DNA from: Pusillimonas noertemannii
Lineage (GTDB): Bacteria; Pseudomonadota; Gammaproteobacteria; Burkholderiales; Burkholderiaceae_B
Length of the DNA stretch: 64,000 nucleotides
Assembly (NCBI RefSeq): GCF_003096595.1
Contig: NZ_QEKO01000001.1
Coordinates: 496,001-560,000, forward strand
Direction: 5' to 3'
Shown here: positions 57,184 through 64,000 of the stretch, in pieces
Position numbering within the stretch: the first letter of the stretch is position 1
How the letters are laid out: the number at the start of each line of letters is the position of its first letter
The notes under the pieces: generated by a model
Told to the model about the DNA's origin: nothing
The model's input: the letters and a program-made list of their open reading frames with translations, nothing else
The model's database searches: none
Program-made: the position numbers and the translations under genes

Positions 57184-58233
57184 TTGAAGATGCAACGATT
57201 GAAGAGTTTCGTATGCGTATTGGCCGTGTGCGTCTTGCCGGCATTCCCGGCCATGGCCGCCCAGTCGCCCAGCATCCAGTCCTTGCTGGACAGCCAGAAG
57301 GGCGATCGCCAGGCGCTGATCGAGCAAGCCCAGAAAGAAGGCACGCTTACCGTCTATACCTCGATCGCCAATGCGGTGGCGCAAAAACTGAAAGCCGACT
57401 TCGAGAAAAAATACGACGTCAAGGTCAACCTGTGGCGCGCGGGAGACCGCTCCATCCTGCAGCGCCTCGGTTCCGAGGCCCAGGCGGGCAAGCCGGGCGC
57501 GGACATCGTCAACATGGGGACGCTCGAGATGGAAATGCTGCATCGGGACAAGATGCTGCAGCCCGTATCGTCGCCTTTGCAGGACGGATTGATCACAGGG
57601 TCGATTGCGCCGCACAAAGAGTGGGTCTCCACGTTCGTCAATCCCGTGGTGCAGGCCTACAACACCGGAATAATTCGCAAGGAAGATCTGCCCCAGTCGT
57701 ACAAAGACCTGCTCGACCCCAAGTGGAAGGGCAAGCTGGGCATCGAAGCGACCGACGAAGAGTGGTTTTCGTCCGTGGTCAACAGCATGGGCGAAGAGGC
57801 CGGCCTGAAGTACTTTCGCAACCTTGTGGCGGGCAACGGGCTTTCGGTGCGCAATGGCCACTCGTTGCTGAACAATCTGGTGGCGGCGGGCGAGGTGCCG
57901 TTGGGCCTTACGGTGTACGGGCATTCGGTCATCTCGGCCCAGAAAAAGGGTGCGCCGATCGACTACGTACTGCTGCAGCCGCGTGTTGCGGTGTCGTTCA
58001 GCATGGGGGTCGCCGCCAAGCCGCGGCATTCCCACGCGGCGCTTTTGTTCTACGAATACATGCTTACCGACGGCCAGCAGGTGTTCGCGCAAAGCAATTA
58101 CGTACCTACTCGAAAGAACATCGAAACGCCGTTTTCCAATGTGGAGTTCACCATCGTCGACAAGGCGGAGTTCCTTGACGAGTTCGACAAGTGGAATGAG
58201 CTCTGGCAGGAAATCATCGTGAAGCGCCAATAG
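57184..58233 (+). CDS. ABC transporter solute-binding protein, ferric/organic family 1-like (orphan)
   Basis: The start is placed at TTG 57184, eight bases after AGGAGG; the in-frame ATG 57190 is six bases further. The 349-residue product has a signal peptide ending at AMAA and the extracellular solute-binding fold of the iron/thiamine/organophosphate group (GTLTVYTSIANAVAQKL..., NLWRAGDRSILQRL, ADIVNMGTLEMEML, WVSTFVNPVVQAYNTG). Related proteins bind ferric ions or small organic acids. No permease or ATPase accompanies it. It is divergent from the double-HTH LysR gene and convergent with the TPP-enzyme operon, so uptake of the operon's substrate is a reasonable guess. Confidence 0.85.
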   Translation: MKMQRLKSFVCVLAVCVLPAFPAMAAQSPSIQSLLDSQKGDRQALIEQAQKEGTLTVYTSIANAVAQKLKADFEKKYDVKVNLWRAGDRSILQRLGSEAQAGKPGADIVNMGTLEMEMLHRDKMLQPVSSPLQDGLITGSIAPHKEWVSTFVNPVVQAYNTGIIRKEDLPQSYKDLLDPKWKGKLGIEATDEEWFSSVVNSMGEEAGLKYFRNLVAGNGLSVRNGHSLLNNLVAAGEVPLGLTVYGHSVISAQKKGAPIDYVLLQPRVAVSFSMGVAAKPRHSHAALLFYEYMLTDGQQVFAQSNYVPTRKNIETPFSNVEFTIVDKAEFLDEFDKWNELWQEIIVKRQ

Positions 58234-58246
58234 GCCATTGCAGGAA

Positions 58247-58282
58247 GGCGGGCGAGCCCTTTTTGCAAAAGGCCCGCCCGCC
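58247..58282. terminator. Hairpin terminator between convergent genes
   Basis: GGCGGGC (58247-58253) pairs with GCCCGCC (58276-58282), and CCTTTTT with AAAAGG inside it. The hairpin lies 13 bases after the binding-protein stop and 17 bases before the stop codon of the TPP-enzyme gene on the other strand, so it probably serves both. Confidence 0.65.
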
Positions 58283-58299
58283 GGGACGGCTGCCGGGTT

Positions 58300-60033
58300 T
58301 CAAATGCCCGGCAGCCGCACGTCCAGTACCGCGCACTGCCCTGATCTCGTGGCAGCAAGCGCCCGGGCCAGCATGCCCGGAAGCTCTTCGGCGGTTTGCA
58401 CCGTCAGTGCCAGCGCCCCGCCGGCCGCCTGGGCGATGCCGCCGAAATCGGCAGAGGGGGCCAGGCTCACGCAGTCGCCGATGTCCATCGGCGAGCCGGC
58501 GCCATGGATACGCTTGAAGTTTTGCTGGGTGGCATTCCAGCCCTGGTTGTTGAACACGACCGTCAGGAACGGCGCCTGGTAGCGGCGCGCGCACCAGTAG
58601 ACCGACGAGGGGTTGATGAAAAAGAACGAGCCATCGCCGGTAAAGCACACCACGTCCCGATCGGGCGCGGCAAGCTTGATGCCCAGCGCGGCTCCGCCCG
58701 CCCAGCCCAGAGAGCTGCCGCCGCTGCCGAAGAAGGTGCCCGGCTGCGTGCGCGGCAAGTGCTGAAAGACAGCGCTGGCGTTGGTTACCGCCTCGTTGAC
58801 GACAATGGCGTCGGAATCCAGTAATTCGTTCAGGCAGGCCGTGACCATCTCGGGCGTGATCGTGCCGTCGGCACGCAGCGTCGCCTTGCGCTTCCAGTCG
58901 GCGCGCATCTTTTCATGGCTGCCGCGGGCTTCTTCCAGCCGCGCTGCCCGCCGGGCTTCGTCCAGGGGCGGCGCGCCGTCCAGCCAGGCATTCAATTGTC
59001 CAAGCGCCGTGGCGGAATCCGCGCGCAGGAATCTTTCCGAAGGCATGTACCACAAAGGTATCGTTTCTTTCAGGGGGTCCACATCCACGTAGAAGATGCG
59101 GGCTTCCGGGCGTGGCCGCTGCTTGCCCGATGGAATCCAGGGCACATCGCAATCGAGCACCACGATGACGTCGGCGTCGCCGATCAGCGCGCCGGCCTGA
59201 TAGCCCTGGTGCAGGGGATGGTCGGCGGGAAAGTTCATGTGAATGGGGCGCTCTTCAACGACCCGCAGCGCAAGGCGTTCGCACAATCGCTGAAGCTGGC
59301 CCACGCAGGCGGCGTTGCGGCCCGAATAAGAGGTGATCAACAGCGGGTTTTCCGCCTGGAGCAGGGCGCGGGCGATTTCCGCCACATGCTCGTCGGGCAG
59401 CGCCGCCGCTTCCACGGGCCGCCATTGCGCGGCCGGCAGCTTTTGGCGGCTCACGTCCTCTTCGAGCACCTCGCGCGCGCCGGTAAGATACACCGGGCCC
59501 TTGGGATCGCTGTGGGCAATCTGCATGGCGCGCTGCACCAGCTGCGGCACATTCTTGCCCGTTCTGATGCTGTAGTCCCACTTGACGTATTGGCGCACGA
59601 TGCCGCCCTGGTCGGGCACGTCCTGCAGGTAGGTGGCGGAACGGTTGCGGCTGCCCGGCAGCTCGCCTTCCAGCGTGAAGGGGGTCAGGCCGGCGAATAT
59701 GAAGACCGGCACCCGGCCATGCAGCGCATTGCTGATCCCGCCGCCCATGTTCTGTGTGCCCACGTCCACGTGGACGAACACGGCCTGGGCCTGGCCCGTG
59801 ACCTGGGCATAGCCATGTGCGGCCGCCAGCGCCATGCCTTCGTGGGGGCTGAGTATCACCTGGGGCATGGGGCGGCCTTCAAGCTTGGCCCGCGCCAGGC
59901 TCTGGACGATGCCCGCGTGGTCGCTGCCCAGATTGCCGAAGATGTGTGTCACGCCCGATTCGTGCAGCGCGCCGAGCAAAGCATCGCAGGCCGTGTATCG
60001 GCCGGCGGGGGCTTCAACGGGGTTGGGTAGCAT
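58300..60033 (-). CDS. Thiamine-diphosphate-dependent enzyme, decarboxylase/lyase type
   Basis: This 577-residue enzyme of the pyruvate oxidase/acetolactate synthase fold starts at ATG 60033. The catalytic glutamate lies in SPHEGMALAAAHGYAQVTG near residue 64. The cofactor motif is FTGDGSFFF...VVFNN (GDG-x~27-NN) near residues 480-510. A central FAD-like domain is present but no acetolactate-specific features are obvious. Benzoylformate decarboxylase-like and 2-hydroxyacyl-CoA lyase-like functions both belong to this fold. It is the last gene of the operon and its first 20 bases overlap the aldehyde dehydrogenase gene, which suggests that the aldehyde it makes is passed on. Substrate not determined. 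Confidence 0.85.
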   Translation of the reverse strand: MLPNPVEAPAGRYTACDALLGALHESGVTHIFGNLGSDHAGIVQSLARAKLEGRPMPQVILSPHEGMALAAAHGYAQVTGQAQAVFVHVDVGTQNMGGGISNALHGRVPVFIFAGLTPFTLEGELPGSRNRSATYLQDVPDQGGIVRQYVKWDYSIRTGKNVPQLVQRAMQIAHSDPKGPVYLTGAREVLEEDVSRQKLPAAQWRPVEAAALPDEHVAEIARALLQAENPLLITSYSGRNAACVGQLQRLCERLALRVVEERPIHMNFPADHPLHQGYQAGALIGDADVIVVLDCDVPWIPSGKQRPRPEARIFYVDVDPLKETIPLWYMPSERFLRADSATALGQLNAWLDGAPPLDEARRAARLEEARGSHEKMRADWKRKATLRADGTITPEMVTACLNELLDSDAIVVNEAVTNASAVFQHLPRTQPGTFFGSGGSSLGWAGGAALGIKLAAPDRDVVCFTGDGSFFFINPSSVYWCARRYQAPFLTVVFNNQGWNATQQNFKRIHGAGSPMDIGDCVSLAPSADFGGIAQAAGGALALTVQTAEELPGMLARALAATRSGQCAVLDVRLPGI

Positions 60034-61522
60034 GGTGGTCTTCCTTCTTGTGGTTGGCGCCGAGGGTGCGTTTGTCCAGGCTGACGGTGTGATGTTCGAT
60101 GTATTCGGCCAGGCCGATGCGGGTACGGACCCGGCCGATGCCGCTTTGCTTGACGCCGCCGAAGGGAATATGGCGATCGCCCAGCCTGGTGCGGGCATGG
60201 CTGTTGATGAAGGTCAGCCCCGCTTCGATACGCCTGGCCAGTGCCTGGCCGCGATCGACGTCCCGTGTCCATATCGACGAGCCCAGGCCGTGCTCGGTTC
60301 CATTGGCCATGCGAAGCGCCTCGTCTTCCGAGCCGTAGGGCACGACGGGAATGATGGGACCGAACTGTTCGCCCACGACGACCGGTGCGTCGGGCGCGAC
60401 CTTGCCGATGACGGCCGGCCGCAGGTAGTAGCCTTCATCCCATGTCTCGGGCGCCAGCCTGCCGCCCAGCTCGAGTACCTGGGCGCCGTCGCGGCGCGCA
60501 CTGTCGACAAGGCCGCGGATGTGGCGGAACTGGTTGTGGTTGTTGACGGGGGCGAGCGTGGCGCGCGGATCGAGCCCGTACCCCACCTGAAGCCGGTCCA
60601 CCGCTTCACACAGTGTGTCGAAGAAGGCCCCGTACATGGACTGGGGCACATAGATGCGCTTGACCGCATAACAGACTTGTCCCGACCTGACGAATATCCG
60701 CTTTATCAGGTGGGGAACGATCTCTTCGGGGGCGGCATCGTCCAGCACGATGGCCGGGTCGTTTCCGCCGAGTTCCAGCCCTATGTTCTTGACCGATTCG
60801 GCCGCGGCGGCCATGACGGCCTTGCCTGTTTCTATGCCGCCCGTGAAGGAGATCTTGCGCACCAGGGGGTGGCGGGTCAGTGCGGGGCCGATCTCGCCGT
60901 CGCCGTGCACGACGTTTACCACGCCGTCCGGAAGGAAGCGGGCGATGAGTTCCAGCGCCCGGGATACGGCCAGCGGCGCAAAAGGCGAGGGCTTGACGAC
61001 GATGGTGTTGCCGCTGACGAGCGCCGGGGCGACCTTCGCCATGGTCAAGCCCATGGGCGCGTTCCAGGGCACGATGGCCGCGACCACGCCTCGCGGCGCT
61101 TTGTGGATCTGGATCAGGCTTTCGCCGTCTTCATGCTGTTCGGGTTTCAGGAAGTCTTCGGCGATCGCGGCGATCTCGCGCAGTGTCTCCACGCCGTTGG
61201 CGACGTCCCGGCGGGTGTCGGCGAGCAGCATGCCCTGTTCCCTGACCAGTGTTTCCGCCAGGGCGGAAGCCTCGGCCTCCACCGCCTGCGCGGCGTCCAG
61301 GATCAGCTCGATGCGCCGCGCCACCGGAATGTCGCGCCACGAAAGATAGGCCCTGTGTGCGGCGCGCACGGCCTGGTCGGCATGAGCGGCGTTTCCGTTG
61401 GCCACCATGGCAACCAGGCTTGATCGTTTTCCCGGGTCGCGCACTTCAAAGTAGTGATTTGTGGGAACCGCCTTGTTATCGATAAGGAGTTCCAGGCGTA
61501 CAGTGGTTGGATTAGTCTGCAT
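60014..61522 (-). CDS. NAD(P)-dependent aldehyde dehydrogenase
   Basis: This 502-residue aldehyde dehydrogenase has the catalytic glutamate in LELGGNDP (near 265) and the catalytic cysteine in SGQVCYAVKRIYVP (near 298). The Rossmann turn FTGGIETGKAVM and the asparagine in VPWNAPM are also present. It converts an aldehyde to the acid. In the operon it sits between the FMN-dependent dehydrogenase (27-base gap) and the TPP enzyme (20-base overlap). The substrate could be an aromatic or branched aldehyde, as in benzaldehyde dehydrogenase MdlD. Confidence 0.92.
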   Translation of the reverse strand: MQTNPTTVRLELLIDNKAVPTNHYFEVRDPGKRSSLVAMVANGNAAHADQAVRAAHRAYLSWRDIPVARRIELILDAAQAVEAEASALAETLVREQGMLLADTRRDVANGVETLREIAAIAEDFLKPEQHEDGESLIQIHKAPRGVVAAIVPWNAPMGLTMAKVAPALVSGNTIVVKPSPFAPLAVSRALELIARFLPDGVVNVVHGDGEIGPALTRHPLVRKISFTGGIETGKAVMAAAAESVKNIGLELGGNDPAIVLDDAAPEEIVPHLIKRIFVRSGQVCYAVKRIYVPQSMYGAFFDTLCEAVDRLQVGYGLDPRATLAPVNNHNQFRHIRGLVDSARRDGAQVLELGGRLAPETWDEGYYLRPAVIGKVAPDAPVVVGEQFGPIIPVVPYGSEDEALRMANGTEHGLGSSIWTRDVDRGQALARRIEAGLTFINSHARTRLGDRHIPFGGVKQSGIGRVRTRIGLAEYIEHHTVSLDKRTLGANHKKEDHHATQPR

Positions 61523-61549
61523 GTTGTCTGTGTAGTGGAAAAACGTGGG

Positions 61550-62749
61550 CTACGAATGAGTAAAGGCGCTGCGGGGCTGGGCCGGGCGCCACAAGGCGTC
61601 GGACCCCAGGTCGCCGACGCGCTGGCAGCCCACGTAGGCCATGGTGCGCCGCAGTTCTTCGCGCAAAATGTCCAGGGCCAGGCCTGCTCCGGCCTGGCCG
61701 CCGGCGGCCACCCCATAGAGCGTGGCGCGGCCGGCCAGCACGCCCTTGGCGCCCAGGGCCAGGCACTTGGCGATGTCGCTGCCGCGCCGTATGCCTGAAT
61801 CGACCAGCACGGTTGCCTTGCCGCCCACCGCGGCGGCGATGCCGGGCAGCACTTCCAGCGTGGCCGGCGCGCTGTCCAGGTTTCGCCCGCCATGGTTGGA
61901 CACCACGATGCCGTCCACGCCGCATGCGACCGCCCGGCATGCGTCTTCTTCCCGCATGATTCCCTTGATGATCAGCTTTCCCGGCCAGATGTCGCGCAGG
62001 CGGGCGACGTCTTCCCAGCTGAGCTGGTCGGCCCGTAGCTCGTTGGCATGGGTAACGTTCGAGGTGAAGCGCCGCTGGTATTCCGGCGGAAAGTTGGCGT
62101 GCCGGGGCATGCCGGTGGTGGCCAGGTAGCGGGCCAGCACCGAGGCCAGCCAGCGTGGGTGGCAAAGGCTGTCGGCGGCGCTGCGCAGGTTCAGCTTGTA
62201 GGGACTGTAGAAGCCGTTGCGGCGGTCGTGTTCCCGGTTGGGCCGATAGGGAATGTCCACCGTCCAGATCAGGGCCTCGAAGCCCGCGGCGGCGGCGCGC
62301 CGCACGAGATCATAGGACAGCGAGCGCTTGCGCCACATATAAAGCTGGAACCAGAGCCGGCCGCCGGCGCTTTCGGCGATTTCTTCCATGGGCGTGTTCG
62401 AGCCGGTGGCCAGCGTGAACGGCACGCCCGCCCGGGCGGCGGCGCGCGCCAGTTCGAGTTCGCCCTTGTACCAGCACAGGCCGGCGATGCCGGTGGGGGC
62501 AATCGCCAGGGGCATGGAAGCCGCCCCGCCAAGCAGCTCGCAGGCAGGCTGGACGTCGGAGACATCGGCCAGCACCCGTTGCAGAAGCTTGAGGGATTCA
62601 AGGGCGTGCCGATTGTTCTGCAGAGACAGCTGGTCTTCCGTGCCTTTGTCCAGGTAATCGAATACGCCTCGGGGCAGCCGGCGCCGGGCGGCGCTTCGCA
62701 GGTCGGCGACGTTGTAGCAGTGGTTCAGGCGGCGCATGGCGGGGCGCAT
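61550..62749 (-). CDS. FMN-dependent 2-hydroxyacid dehydrogenase (mandelate/lactate dehydrogenase family)
   Basis: This 399-residue TIM-barrel flavoprotein starts at ATG 62749, overlapping the stop of the dioxygenase gene (TGATG). The family signature SNHGGRNLDSAPATLE contains the catalytic histidine and arginine. The N-terminal GVFDYLDKGTEDQ and LAIAPTGIAGL segments and LVDSGIRRGSDIAKCLALGAKGV complete the FMN site. A roughly 40-residue insert near 185-230 resembles the membrane-binding region of mandelate and L-lactate dehydrogenases. It oxidises a 2-hydroxyacid to the 2-oxoacid. The open frame continuing upstream to 63847 runs through the dioxygenase gene and is not part of this protein. 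Confidence 0.9.
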   Translation of the reverse strand: MRPAMRRLNHCYNVADLRSAARRRLPRGVFDYLDKGTEDQLSLQNNRHALESLKLLQRVLADVSDVQPACELLGGAASMPLAIAPTGIAGLCWYKGELELARAAARAGVPFTLATGSNTPMEEIAESAGGRLWFQLYMWRKRSLSYDLVRRAAAAGFEALIWTVDIPYRPNREHDRRNGFYSPYKLNLRSAADSLCHPRWLASVLARYLATTGMPRHANFPPEYQRRFTSNVTHANELRADQLSWEDVARLRDIWPGKLIIKGIMREEDACRAVACGVDGIVVSNHGGRNLDSAPATLEVLPGIAAAVGGKATVLVDSGIRRGSDIAKCLALGAKGVLAGRATLYGVAAGGQAGAGLALDILREELRRTMAYVGCQRVGDLGSDALWRPAQPRSAFTHS

Positions 62750-63825
62750 CAGGCCGTTTCGCGCACGTCCAGCGGCGCGTTCAGCTGTACGCCCGCGGGC
62801 AGCACGCCCCGTCCCCTGAAGCCGTGGCGCTGTTCGGGGGGAATCGGACGATTGTCGGGGTCGTACAGCCACAGCCGCAGCAGATGGCGCTTGCGTTCGG
62901 GCTCGGGCCAGTCCTGGTAGTCGCGCCGCGTGTGCAGGGCGACATAGTTGTTCAAAAACTGTATGTCTCCGGGCTGGAAGGGGATGTCCAGCAGAAGCTC
63001 TTCCGCGATCTCGCGGTACAGCGCAATGGCCTCTTGCTGTTCGGCGCTCCAGGGAGGCACGCCGGGCAGGCCCTGGGCCTTGTCGATGGACGAGCCTGCG
63101 CCCACCGCGCTGAAGCGCCCTTCGTGGAAGGTGAAGATGGGCTGCTTGAACCAGGCGGGCTCGCCAGGATTGACGTCGCCCTTGCGCGAGCGATAGAAAT
63201 CCTGGATGAGCACCTCGGCAAGATCGGGGCGCCTTTGAAGCAATGTGTTGTAGACGCTGACGGAACTGGCTACGCGGCTGGCCCCGCCGGCTTTCGCGGT
63301 TTGCAGGCACAGAAGCCCGACGTAGTCGCAGGGGTCTGAATGGCAGCGCATTTCCGCGCGTGTAAAGTAGCCCCGCGTGTTCGGGTCGGCATAGTCTCCA
63401 CCCAGGTCCTTGACGTGTCCCAGGATGTGGCCCTGCATGTTCTGCGACATGGGGCGCCCCAGATACGAGCCCACGCCCAGGTAGGCGATGGCGGTCGCCT
63501 CGCGGTCCATTTGCCGTACCGGAAAGTTGCGCAGCATGACGATGCCCCGGCCGTTGCGAAGCTCTTCGCGCACGTCGGTCATGACGGAGGCGAAGCCGCC
63601 CTGCAGGCGAAAACTCTCGACCCCGGTTTGCGCCACGGCCGTGCCCATGCGGCGCTGGGCCTCTACGGCCTCGAGCACCTGCGCCTGGTCGTCGTCGGTC
63701 AGCCTGTAGCTCCAGGCGTCGATGTCGGCCATGTCTTGCGGCAGCCAGCCGGCGGGATCGACGACAGGCTGAAGCGGAACCGCGAAAGAGCGCTTCGCGG
63801 TGGAAAAGGTTCGGAAATCGGCCAT
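62749..63825 (-). CDS. TauD/TfdA-type 2-oxoglutarate-dependent dioxygenase
   Basis: This 358-residue Fe(II)/2-oxoglutarate oxygenase leads the operon. The iron ligands are visible as His162-x-Asp164 (MRCHSDPCD) and His298 (NNYVALHTRRD), with a 2-oxoglutarate-binding arginine near 314-317 (RHLLRLWL). The family hydroxylates unactivated carbons, often next to an ether, sulfonate or carboxylate group. It ends in a one-base overlap with the FMN dehydrogenase gene. If it hydroxylates the alpha carbon of an acid, its product is just what the FMN dehydrogenase accepts; that step is inferred. ATG 63825 is preceded by AAGGAG. Confidence 0.88.
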   Translation of the reverse strand: MADFRTFSTAKRSFAVPLQPVVDPAGWLPQDMADIDAWSYRLTDDDQAQVLEAVEAQRRMGTAVAQTGVESFRLQGGFASVMTDVREELRNGRGIVMLRNFPVRQMDREATAIAYLGVGSYLGRPMSQNMQGHILGHVKDLGGDYADPNTRGYFTRAEMRCHSDPCDYVGLLCLQTAKAGGASRVASSVSVYNTLLQRRPDLAEVLIQDFYRSRKGDVNPGEPAWFKQPIFTFHEGRFSAVGAGSSIDKAQGLPGVPPWSAEQQEAIALYREIAEELLLDIPFQPGDIQFLNNYVALHTRRDYQDWPEPERKRHLLRLWLYDPDNRPIPPEQRHGFRGRGVLPAGVQLNAPLDVRETA

Positions 63826-64000
63826 GCGTGCTCCTTGTCGAGATCATGCATGTTGTTTATGAGTGGGTGGGCTGCGGGCCCTGGCTTGCATACAGCGATC
63901 TGTGTTGCCGCATCAGCGCCCTCATGGAGATTCTGTGCGATGCAAGGCTCGATCGCCATCGCAATTCCGTTAACCCGCCTTCGAATATCGTTATTGGCTT
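63826..64000. promoter_or_regulatory. Upstream region of the four-gene catabolic operon (runs off window)
   Basis: The last 175 bases show no supportable gene on either strand. They should hold the promoter of the dioxygenase-led operon. No operator was recognised, and the region continues beyond the window. Confidence 0.35.

Noticed and set aside
62750-63847. Upstream extension of the FMN dehydrogenase frame, which would look like a dioxygenase-dehydrogenase fusion
   Set aside because: The extension is in a different frame from the real dioxygenase gene and encodes low-complexity Arg/Ala-rich sequence.

Overview
This is a GC-rich, densely coding chromosomal window. Gene content and order point to a betaproteobacterium of the Burkholderiales, most likely Alcaligenaceae (Bordetella/Achromobacter/Pusillimonas-like). 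The main reasons are hemE-priA-rep, metX-metW behind a SAM-II-type leader, gatCAB back-to-back with mreBCD-mrdAB, a globin-coupled diguanylate cyclase of the BpeGReg type, and several LysR regulators beside small catabolic operons. The genus is inferred from style and synteny, not from a database search.

Layout. 1-2.1 kb: the end of a gentisate catabolic cluster (start of gentisate dioxygenase, a fumarylacetoacetate-hydrolase-family enzyme) with a divergent LysR gene. 2.2-8.7 kb: a Fis-like regulator, hemE, priA and rep. 8.8-12.2 kb: a small unknown gene divergent from a 3-hydroxyacyl-CoA dehydrogenase across a palindrome-rich gap, a two-domain cytochrome c5 and tRNA-Arg(CCG). 12.3-18.9 kb: one giant autotransporter. 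19-26 kb: a TRIC-type channel, a DUF2946/TonB receptor/PepSY metal-uptake set and an NSS transporter. 25.7-28 kb: glutathione S-transferase and gshA. 28-33 kb: a lipoprotein, a solo LuxR HTH, SAM-II leader-metX-metW, an AmpG-like permease and xth. 33-38 kb: YceI, aquaporin, a lipoprotein, a haem-sensor diguanylate cyclase and a methyltransferase. 38-50 kb: a haem-oxygenase-like diiron enzyme, pyrE, gatCAB, and the cell-shape operon mreBCD-mrdA-mrdB. 49.7-50.6 kb: about 1 kb without a gene, full of inverted and tandem repeats. 50.6-53.3 kb: ftsE-ftsX-mutY, each overlapping the next. 53.4-55.7 kb: two amino-acid ABC permeases without a partner ATPase or binding protein. 55.7-63.8 kb: a LysR protein with two DNA-binding domains, a divergent orphan solute-binding protein, and a tight four-gene operon (TauD-type dioxygenase, FMN 2-hydroxyacid dehydrogenase, aldehyde dehydrogenase, TPP enzyme).

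The most interesting unit is the last one. Read as chemistry, the four enzymes could hydroxylate an acid next to its carboxyl group, oxidise the 2-hydroxyacid to a 2-oxoacid, decarboxylate it to an aldehyde and oxidise that to an acid one carbon shorter. This would be a bacterial alpha-oxidation-like route, or a mandelate-like pathway with an added oxygenase. The substrate is unknown. Other leads are the two-HTH LysR, the methyltransferase/diiron-oxidase divergent pair, the repeat-filled gap after mrdB, and an AmpG-like gene whose conserved N-terminus begins before any standard start codon.
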